NCBI GenBank assembly: GCA_004555705.1
Contig: SFHI01000109.1
Span: forward strand, 1 to 7,087
Source of the DNA: Clostridiales bacterium
GTDB taxonomy: Bacteria; Bacillota; Clostridia; Oscillospirales; Oscillospiraceae
Length of the DNA: 7,087 nt
Direction of reading: 5' to 3'
In this document: piece after piece, positions 1-5,591 of the stretch
How the letters are laid out: the number at the start of each line of letters is the position of its first letter
How positions within the stretch are numbered: the first letter of the stretch is position 1
The notes under the pieces: model-generated
Database searches by the model: none
The model's input: only the letters and a program-made list of their open reading frames with translations
What the model was told of the DNA's origin: nothing
Program-made: the position numbers and the translations under genes

Positions 1-29
1 GTTCGTTAGGGCGTTTGTCCGTTTTTTGC

Positions 30-110
30 ACATTTCCCCTCTATCCGGGGGATTGCCACGCCAGTGTGCGCACTGGCTCGCAATGACAGCGTTTTTTTGC
101 AAACAACAAT
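30..110 (+). repeat. Dispersed hairpin repeat, copy A
   Basis: First of three copies of a modular repeat in the window. Bases 30-90 match the reverse complement of 4158-4218 at 60 of 61 positions; the only difference is at base 44. The core is a hairpin: outer arms ATTGC (52-56) and GCAAT (80-84), inner arms GCCAGTG (60-66) and CACTGGC (71-77), loop TGCG. It is followed by a T7 run (92-98) and the tail GCAAACAACAAT (99-110), which copy B also has. Such palindromic units with GGGGATTGCC...GCAATGAC are, to my knowledge, scattered in many copies through gut Firmicute genomes. No protein is encoded. It lies just upstream of sbcD, and no convincing sbcD promoter is visible between it and the gene. 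Confidence 0.9.
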
Positions 111-170
111 TTTCCGCACTACCGTCCAAACCGGATCATCACATTATTTGGGGCGATCCTCCCCGCGCAA

Positions 171-175
171 AGGAG
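171..175 (+). promoter_or_regulatory. Ribosome binding site of sbcD
   Basis: AGGAG lies six bases before the ATG at 182. It fixes the sbcD start there rather than at the in-frame ATG at 26, which lies at the edge of repeat copy A and would add 52 residues mostly translated from the repeat. Confidence 0.85.
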
Positions 176-181
176 CATTCC

Positions 182-1327
182 ATGAAACTGATTCACCTGT
201 CCGACCTGCACCTGGGCAAGCGGGTACACGAAGTATCCATGCTGCCGGAACAGGTTTTCATTCTCCGGCAAATCCTGGATATTCTCGATGAAGAGCAGCC
301 CCAGGCGCTGCTGATCTGTGGGGACGTCTACGACAAAACCGTCCCCTCAGGGGAGGCTGTCACAGCCTTTGACGATTTTCTCTGCCAGCTGGCCCGGCGC
401 AAGCTCCCGGTGTTCATCATCAGCGGCAACCACGACAGTCCGGAGCGGCTGGCCTTCGGCGGCCGGCTGATGGACTCCAGCGGCATCCACTTCTCCCCGG
501 TGTACAGCGGGGCTATCCAGCCCATTACCCTTCGGGATGAATACGGCCCCGTTCACTTCTGGCTGCTTCCCTTCCTGAAGCCCGCCCATGTCCGGCGGTT
601 TTACCCGGAGGAAGCCCCGGAGACCTACACCGACGCCCTCCGGGTGGCCATTGGCAGCATGGCAATCGACACGGCCCAGCGCAACGTGCTGCTGACCCAC
701 CAGTTTGTGGCGGGCGCCGCCACCTGTGAATCCGAGGAACTCAGCATCGGCGGCACCGATTGTTTGGACGCGGAGGTGTTTTCCGGCTTTGACTACGTGG
801 CCCTGGGCCACCTCCATGGCCCCCAGGACGTGCTCTCCCCCCGGATTCGCTACTGCGGTACTCCGCTGAAATACTCCTTCTCCGAAGCCCATCACCACAA
901 AAGCGTCACCGTTGCGGAGCTGGGGGAAAAGGGGGAGCTTCAAATCCGCCTCCGGCCCCTCACGCCTTTGCACGACCTGCGGGAAATCCGGGGCACCTAC
1001 CAGGAGGTCACCGACAGGAGCTTCTACGAGGGAACCTCCACAGAGGACTACCTGCACATCACCCTCACGGACGAGGAGGATGTGCCCGAGGCCATGGGAC
1101 GCCTGCGGGCCATATACCCCAATCTTCTGAAGCTCAGCTATGACAACACCCGCACCCGCTCCAATACGGTGCTGGACGCGGCGGCGGACGTACAGCGCAA
1201 ATCCCCCCTGGAGCTGTTCGGGGAGTTGTACGAGAAGCAGAACAACCAGCCACTGTCCCCAGTCCAGCGGCAGTATCTTCTGGGGCTCATGGAATCCATT
1301 TGGGAGGACGAATTATGCGGCCATTAA
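182..1327 (+). CDS. sbcD: Exonuclease SbcCD, nuclease subunit SbcD
   Basis: Calcineurin-like metallophosphoesterase subunit (Mre11 homologue, 381 residues) of the SbcCD complex, which degrades DNA ends and opens hairpins and palindromic structures using Mn2+ and SbcC ATP hydrolysis in the cytoplasm. All phosphoesterase motifs are visible: SDLHLG with D8 and H10, GDVYD with D48, GNHD at 82-85, LLTHQF with H173, and GHLH at 209-212 with H210 and H212. The C-terminal part (about 260-381) has the capping and SbcC-contact region, including the family-like SPLELFGELYEKQN segment. Length is in the normal range (roughly 370-410). The chosen ATG follows AGGAG and begins with the canonical MKLIHLSDLHLG. 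The last 13 bases overlap the start of sbcC, so the two are probably co-translated. No key residue is missing, and I see no competing assignment. Confidence 0.97.
   Translation: MKLIHLSDLHLGKRVHEVSMLPEQVFILRQILDILDEEQPQALLICGDVYDKTVPSGEAVTAFDDFLCQLARRKLPVFIISGNHDSPERLAFGGRLMDSSGIHFSPVYSGAIQPITLRDEYGPVHFWLLPFLKPAHVRRFYPEEAPETYTDALRVAIGSMAIDTAQRNVLLTHQFVAGAATCESEELSIGGTDCLDAEVFSGFDYVALGHLHGPQDVLSPRIRYCGTPLKYSFSEAHHHKSVTVAELGEKGELQIRLRPLTPLHDLREIRGTYQEVTDRSFYEGTSTEDYLHITLTDEEDVPEAMGRLRAIYPNLLKLSYDNTRTRSNTVLDAAADVQRKSPLELFGELYEKQNNQPLSPVQRQYLLGLMESIWEDELCGH
1302..1307 (+). promoter_or_regulatory. Ribosome binding site of sbcC, inside sbcD
   Basis: GGGAGG within the last codons of sbcD, seven bases before the ATG at 1315. 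It supports that start over an in-frame TTG at 1300, which would overlap the site itself and add only five residues (MGGRI). Confidence 0.75.
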
Positions 1328-4077
1328 AGCTGACCCTTTCCGCCTTCGGGCCCTATGCCCAGCAGGTGGAGCTGGATTTTGCGCAGCTGGGAAGCAGCGG
1401 TCTGTACCTCATCACCGGGGACACCGGCGCGGGGAAAACCACCCTGTTTGATGCCATCAGCTTCGCCCTGTTCGGGGAAGCCAGCGGCGACAACCGGGAA
1501 CCGGCCATGCTCCGCTCCAAATACGCCGACCCCCAAACGCCCACTTTTGTGGAGCTCCGCTTCCTCTACGCAGGGCAATCGTACACCATCACCCGGAACC
1601 CGGAGTATATACGCCCCAAGGACCGTGGCGAAGGCATGACAAAGCAGGCCGCCGACGCGCGTCTGACCTGCCCGGACGGCCGCGTCCTCACCAAGCCCCG
1701 GGAGGTAAACGCTGCGGTTCGGGAGATTCTGGGCCTTGATCGGGAGCAGTTCGCCCAGGTGGCTATGATCGCCCAGGGGGATTTTCTGAAGCTGCTGCTG
1801 GCGGACACCCGGGACCGGCAGAAAATCTTCCGGAGCATTTTCCACACGGACCTGTATGTTGTCCTGCAGGACCAGCTGGGCCGTGCCTCCGCCTCCGTTC
1901 GCGCCCAGTGGGAGGAAGCCCTGGGAAGCATCCGGCAGTACATCAGCGGCATCCAGGGGAGTCCGGACTCTCCCCACACGGAGCAGCTTCTCCGAGCGAA
2001 GGAGGGACGGCTCCCCGTGGGGGAGGCGGATCCCCTGCTGGAAGCTCTGCTCTCCGAGGACCTGGAGGAGCAGAAGCGTCTGGAGGCAGAGCTGGCATCC
2101 GCGGAAGAAGCGCTGGAGGAAACAGTCTCCCTGCTCAGCAAGGCGGACGCCCGTCAAAAGGCCCAGGCTTCCCTGGAAGCAAAGCTTTCCCAACGGGAAA
2201 CCCAATCCGCCGCCCTGGAGCGCCTGACCTCTGAACTGGCGCTGCAGCAGGCCCGGGAGCCGGAGCAGGAGGCACTGTCCGAAAAGATCACGGCTCTCGA
2301 CCTTTCCCTCCCCGACTATGACCGGCTGGGGGCCCTGCAATCCGAGCAGAAAGCCGCCCAGGCAGGCCTCTCCCAGGCCGAAGCCGCATCGGCCGCCGCA
2401 GGGAAAACCCGTGAAAGCCTGGCCTCCGAAATTGACCGAATGAAATCCCAGAGAAAGGCCCTGGAAACCGTGGCAGCGGAACGGGAAAGACTTCTGCGCA
2501 GCCAGGAGGAAACCCTCCGGCAGCGAGATGCCCTCCGGGAGCTGATGGCCGGAATTACGGACCTCCGCAGCCGGGAGGAGCTGCTGCGCCAGGCCCAGGA
2601 TGCCTACCTGCTTGCCCGGCAGGAAGCCCAACGGCTCCGGCAGCGCTATGACGAACTGAACCGGGCTTTTCTGGACGAGCAGGCGGGCATTCTGGCACGG
2701 AACCTGGAGCCGGGAGTTCCCTGTCCCGTCTGCGGCTCCACCAGCCACCCGCTCCCCGCCGTCATGGCCGCCGATGCACCCACGGAGGACGCAGTGAAAC
2801 GGGCAAGAACCGCCTATGAAAAGGCCGCCCGGTCCGCCGAAAACGCCAGCGCCGCAGCCGCCCGGGAAAAAGGGAAAGCCGCCGGAATCCGGGAACGGAT
2901 TCAGGGGGAAATCCAGCATCTGCTGGGGGATATGGAGCTTACCCAGGCGGAGGAAGCGGCCCGCAGGATGATGGAGGAGCTGGAGGACACCCTGGCCGCC
3001 TTGGCGCGTCAGACTGCCCAGGCAGAGAAGCTCGCCCGGCAGCGGGACGCCCTGGACGGAGAGATTCCGGAGAAGGAAGCCCGGCTTTCCGCGTCGGAAG
3101 CCGCCTTCTCCGCCGCCAAGGAGCGTATCGCCGCCCTTTCCGCCTCCCTTCAGGCCCTTACCCGGCAGCAGGACGAGCTGAAACAGAAGCTGCCCTTCGG
3201 CAGCAGATCCGCCGCCCTGGCGGAACGGGGAAAACTGGTTGACGCCCGGAGCACCCTGCGTACCGCTCTGGAGCAGGCCACCCGGCGCTGCGCCGAATGC
3301 AGGGAAACCCTCACCGGGCTGGATGCCTCCGTCGGCCAGCTTCGCCGTCAGCTGGAGGAGGAAGCGGAAATTGATGCCGCCGGGCTGGAAGCGCGCAAGC
3401 AGGCCCTCACCGCCCGGAAAACGGAGGTTCTCACCCGGATGCGGGAGCTTCACGCCCGGCTCAGCGCCAACCGATACGCCCGGGACAAGCTGAAGGGCAA
3501 AACCGCCGAGCTGGAGGCCCTGGAGGAAAAGCAGCAATGGATGAAAGCCCTGTCCGATACCGCGTCGGGCACGGTTCGGGGCAAGGAGCGCATCGCCCTG
3601 GAAACCTATATCCAGACCACCTATTTTGACCGGATCGTGGCCCGGGCCAATGTGCGGCTGATGAAGATGACAGGCGGTCAGTACGACCTGAAGCGCCGGA
3701 AAACCGCCGACAATATCAAAAGCCAGAGCGGCCTGGAGCTGGACGTCATCGACCACTACAACGGCACCGAGCGCAGCGTCAAGACCCTCTCCGGCGGCGA
3801 GTCCTTCCAGGCCTCCCTGGCGTTGGCCCTGGGCCTTTCCGACGAGGTGCAGTCCTCCACCGGGATTCATCTGGACACCCTCTTCGTGGACGAGGGCTTT
3901 GGCTCCCTGGACCCGGAAGCCCTGAACCAGGCCTACACCGCCCTGGCCGGTCTGACGGAGGGTAGCCGTCTGGTGGGCATCATCTCCCATGTGGCGGAGC
4001 TGAAGGAGAAAATCGACAAGCAAATCCTGGTCACCAAGGACAAATCCGGCGGCAGCAGCGCCCGGATCATCCTCTGA
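1315..4077 (+). CDS. sbcC: Exonuclease SbcCD, ATPase subunit SbcC
   Basis: Rad50-type SMC-like ATPase (920 residues), partner of SbcD. It binds DNA, hydrolyses ATP and bridges complexes through its zinc hook. N-terminal half of the ATPase: MRPLKLTLSAFGPY start, Walker A GDTGAGKT (35-42), Q-loop in QVAMIAQGDF with Q154. Two long Ala/Glu/Leu/Arg-rich coiled-coil arms (about 180-460 and 490-750) flank the hook CPVCGSTSHP with Cys470 and Cys473, almost exactly mid-protein as expected for an antiparallel fold-back. C-terminal half: GKERIALETYIQ (756-767), ANVRLMKMTGGQYDL (778-792), signature LSGGES (825-830), Walker B and D-loop in TLFVDEGFGSLD (855-866), and the H-loop His892 in GIISHV. It is somewhat shorter than E. 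coli SbcC (about 1050), a difference that falls in the coiled coils. It overlaps sbcD by 13 bases. No obvious intrinsic terminator follows directly. Confidence 0.97.
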   Translation: MRPLKLTLSAFGPYAQQVELDFAQLGSSGLYLITGDTGAGKTTLFDAISFALFGEASGDNREPAMLRSKYADPQTPTFVELRFLYAGQSYTITRNPEYIRPKDRGEGMTKQAADARLTCPDGRVLTKPREVNAAVREILGLDREQFAQVAMIAQGDFLKLLLADTRDRQKIFRSIFHTDLYVVLQDQLGRASASVRAQWEEALGSIRQYISGIQGSPDSPHTEQLLRAKEGRLPVGEADPLLEALLSEDLEEQKRLEAELASAEEALEETVSLLSKADARQKAQASLEAKLSQRETQSAALERLTSELALQQAREPEQEALSEKITALDLSLPDYDRLGALQSEQKAAQAGLSQAEAASAAAGKTRESLASEIDRMKSQRKALETVAAERERLLRSQEETLRQRDALRELMAGITDLRSREELLRQAQDAYLLARQEAQRLRQRYDELNRAFLDEQAGILARNLEPGVPCPVCGSTSHPLPAVMAADAPTEDAVKRARTAYEKAARSAENASAAAAREKGKAAGIRERIQGEIQHLLGDMELTQAEEAARRMMEELEDTLAALARQTAQAEKLARQRDALDGEIPEKEARLSASEAAFSAAKERIAALSASLQALTRQQDELKQKLPFGSRSAALAERGKLVDARSTLRTALEQATRRCAECRETLTGLDASVGQLRRQLEEEAEIDAAGLEARKQALTARKTEVLTRMRELHARLSANRYARDKLKGKTAELEALEEKQQWMKALSDTASGTVRGKERIALETYIQTTYFDRIVARANVRLMKMTGGQYDLKRRKTADNIKSQSGLELDVIDHYNGTERSVKTLSGGESFQASLALALGLSDEVQSSTGIHLDTLFVDEGFGSLDPEALNQAYTALAGLTEGSRLVGIISHVAELKEKIDKQILVTKDKSGGSSARIIL

Positions 4078-4125
4078 CCCCCAAAAACAGCCTGCCGATG
4101 CCCCACTCAGAAAATGCAGAAATAC

Positions 4126-4218
4126 ATTGTTGTTTGCGCGTGCACACCCGAAAAAAAGCTGTCATTGCGAGCCAGTGCGCACACTGGCGTGGCAATCCCC
4201 CGGTTAGAGGGGAAATGT
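4126..4218 (-). repeat. Dispersed hairpin repeat, copy B (inverted)
   Basis: The reverse complement of 4158-4218 equals copy A bases 30-90 except for one base. Read on the minus strand, the unit runs: head (CCCCTCTAACCGGGGG), hairpin core, T7 run (complement of 4151-4157), a linker of about 13 bases absent from copy A, then the same tail GCAAACAACAAT (complement of 4126-4137). It is inverted relative to copy A and also relative to copy C, and it sits 48 bases after the sbcC stop. Confidence 0.9.
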
Positions 4219-4333
4219 ACCGAAAAGTACCCGGGAGAAAGGAAGGCACCGCGATTTTTGGCAGTAATCGTTACCTGGCTCCTTTCAACCGGGGGATTGC
4301 CACACCAGTGTGCGCACTGGTTCGCAATGACAG
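4159..4333. repeat. Long imperfect inverted repeat formed by copies B and C
   Basis: Bases 4159-4205 and 4287-4333 are reverse complements at 45 of 47 positions, with an 81-base loop. In RNA one of the two mismatches becomes a G-U wobble, leaving an almost perfect 47-bp duplex; in DNA it could extrude a cruciform. It lies in the gene-free 4078-4533 stretch between sbcC and the galE promoter. It may end or process transcripts from sbcC, but no T-run follows the distal arm, so it is not a canonical intrinsic terminator. The loop (4206-4286) has no recognised feature. Confidence 0.8.
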
Positions 4334-4367
4334 GAAATTTGCAGCGCACGCTTTCAAACAACCAATT
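4281..4367 (+). repeat. Dispersed hairpin repeat, copy C (diverged)
   Basis: Same orientation as copy A. The head (CCTTTCAACCGGGGG) and hairpin core (outer arms 4296-4300 and 4324-4328, inner arms ACCAGTG 4304-4310 and CACTGGT 4315-4321, loop TGCG) are clear. The inner stem differs from copies A and B at both partners of one pair (G-C becomes A-T), so pairing is kept. The T7 run is missing. The linker holds GCGCACGC, similar to the copy B linker, and the tail CAAACAACCAATT (4355-4367) matches the tails of A and B with one extra C. Confidence 0.85.
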
Positions 4368-4442
4368 CTATCTGCATTCCGTGGAAAACTGCCTGCCAGG
4401 CATCACCCGGAGAACATATTCCCTGCGAAGCCATTTTGACGA

Positions 4443-4471
4443 TTGCGCTTCTTTGGAAAATGTGCTATGAT
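4443..4471 (+). promoter_or_regulatory. Probable extended -10 promoter for galE
   Basis: TGCTATGAT at 4463-4471 is an extended -10 element (TGnTATGAT, one mismatch to TATAAT). A weak -35, TTGCGC at 4443-4448, lies at the ideal 17-base spacing. The predicted start of transcription is near 4478, giving a leader of about 56 bases before galE. The surroundings are AT-richer than the genes. No operator dyad is evident next to it. Confidence 0.6.
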
Positions 4472-4518
4472 GCGCTTATGAAAAAGACCATCCGGTTTAT
4501 TCCCAAATTACAATCCAT

Positions 4519-4525
4519 AAGGAGG
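4519..4525 (+). promoter_or_regulatory. Ribosome binding site of galE
   Basis: AAGGAGG, a near-perfect anti-16S match, eight bases before the ATG at 4534. It confirms that start. Confidence 0.85.
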
Positions 4526-4533
4526 CTTTCCCC

Positions 4534-5550
4534 ATGAATGTTCTGGTCACCGGCGGCGCCGGGTATATCGGCTCCCACACCTGCGTGGAGCTGTTGGAAA
4601 GCGGCCATGATGTGGTGGTCGTTGACAATCTGTGCAATTCCAATGCCAAAAGCCTGGAGCGGGTGGAGGCTCTCACCGGAAAGAGCGTGAAATTCTACCA
4701 GGGAGATGTGCGGGACGAAGCGCTGCTGCGCCGAATCTTCGCCGAGAACGAAATCTCCTCCGTTATCCACTTCGCCGGTCTGAAAGCCGTGGGGGAATCC
4801 GTGGCCCAGCCCTGGCGCTATTATGACAACAACCTGAACTCCACCCTGGTGCTGACCAAGGTCATGACGGACGTGGGCGTGAAAAGCATCATCTTCTCCT
4901 CCTCCGCCACCGTCTACTCCGGCGACAATGAGATGCCCCTGCGGGAAACCAGCCGCACCGGCGGCTGTACCAATCCCTACGGCTGGACCAAGTACATGAC
5001 CGAGCAGATTCTCTCCGGCATGGCCCACGCGGACCCCGCCTGGAGCGTGGTGCTGCTGCGCTACTTCAACCCCATTGGCGCCCACGAAAGCGGCATGATC
5101 GGCGAGGACCCCCGGGGCGTGCCCAACAACCTGATGCCCTACATCACCCAGGTGGCCGTTGGACGCCGGGAGAAGCTCAGCGTGTTCGGCAATGATTACG
5201 ATACCCCCGACGGCACCGGCGTTCGGGACTATATCCACGTGGTAGACCTGGCCAAGGGGCACGTGGCCGCGGTGAAGTACGCCGCGGAGCACACCGGCTG
5301 CGAGGTGTTCAACCTGGGCACCGGCGTGGGCTACAGCGTGCTGGACATGGTCAGAACCTTCCAGGAGGTCAACGGTGTGCCCATCCCCTACCGGATCGTG
5401 GACCGCCGCCCCGGAGACCTGCCCGTGTGCTATGCCGATCCCGGCAAGAGCGCGGAAAAACTGGGCTGGAAGGCTGAGAAAAACCTTCGGGATATGTGCC
5501 GGGACTCCTGGAACTGGCAGTCCCGCAATCCCATGGGCTACGGTGAATAA
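4534..5550 (+). CDS. galE: UDP-glucose 4-epimerase GalE
   Basis: Extended short-chain dehydrogenase/reductase (338 residues, the family's usual length) that interconverts UDP-glucose and UDP-galactose with bound NAD+ in the Leloir pathway and supplies UDP-sugars for surface glycans. The Rossmann NAD site GGAGYIGSH is at 7-15, with acidic D31 ending strand 2 for the adenosine ribose. Catalytic residues fall at the same numbers as in E. coli GalE: S124 (SSSATVY), Y149 and K153 (NPYGWTK). RYFNPIGAH (176-184) and RRPGDLP (291-297) are typical substrate-binding segments. Position 299, Tyr in E. coli GalE and Cys in the human enzyme, is Cys here (PVCYADP), which may allow N-acetylated UDP-hexoses. 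It is probably the first gene of an operon with the next gene, 41 bases downstream with no terminator between them. Confidence 0.96.
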   Translation: MNVLVTGGAGYIGSHTCVELLESGHDVVVVDNLCNSNAKSLERVEALTGKSVKFYQGDVRDEALLRRIFAENEISSVIHFAGLKAVGESVAQPWRYYDNNLNSTLVLTKVMTDVGVKSIIFSSSATVYSGDNEMPLRETSRTGGCTNPYGWTKYMTEQILSGMAHADPAWSVVLLRYFNPIGAHESGMIGEDPRGVPNNLMPYITQVAVGRREKLSVFGNDYDTPDGTGVRDYIHVVDLAKGHVAAVKYAAEHTGCEVFNLGTGVGYSVLDMVRTFQEVNGVPIPYRIVDRRPGDLPVCYADPGKSAEKLGWKAEKNLRDMCRDSWNWQSRNPMGYGE

Positions 5551-5577
5551 AGCTTTCCCCAATAAACAATCCATCAT

Positions 5578-5583
5578 AGGAGG
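5578..5583 (+). promoter_or_regulatory. Ribosome binding site of the ROK-like gene
   Basis: AGGAGG, eight bases before the ATG at 5592. Together with the 41-base spacing after galE and the lack of a terminator, it supports one galE transcript covering both genes. Confidence 0.85.
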
Positions 5584-5591
5584 ATCATCAT

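Noticed and set aside
11..27. Terminator of an upstream gene (GGGC/GTCC followed by T6)
   Set aside because: Only a four-pair stem including a G-T pair; too weak to call.
52..98. Repeat copy A (and copy B on the minus strand) as an intrinsic terminator, hairpin plus T7
   Set aside because: About seven bases separate the stem from the T-run, the outer stem is interrupted, and copy C lacks the T-run. At most weak activity.
26..181. N-terminal extension of SbcD from an ATG at 26
   Set aside because: It is translated mostly from repeat copy A. The ATG at 182 has a good ribosome site and gives the canonical MKLIHLSDLHLG start.
1324..4023. 899-codon open frame on the minus strand
   Set aside because: It is the antisense shadow of sbcC in GC-rich DNA. 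Its product is low-complexity Gly/Leu/Gln-rich with no recognisable domain, while the plus strand has every SbcC motif.
30..4367. CRISPR array
   Set aside because: Only three copies in mixed orientation with no regular spacers.
4436..4441. TTGACG as the -35 box of the galE promoter
   Set aside because: It lies 24 bases from TATGAT, too far for a normal promoter. The extended -10 with TTGCGC at 17 bases fits better.
4098..4470. Short overlapping open frames between sbcC and galE on both strands
   Set aside because: They are translations of the hairpin repeats (recurring CAHW and AMT/ARND residues) with no ribosome sites.
4465..5577. 370-codon open frame on the minus strand opposite galE, and a shorter one at 347-1057 opposite sbcD
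   Set aside because: His/Gly/Val-rich antisense shadows of well-identified genes, caused by third-position GC bias.
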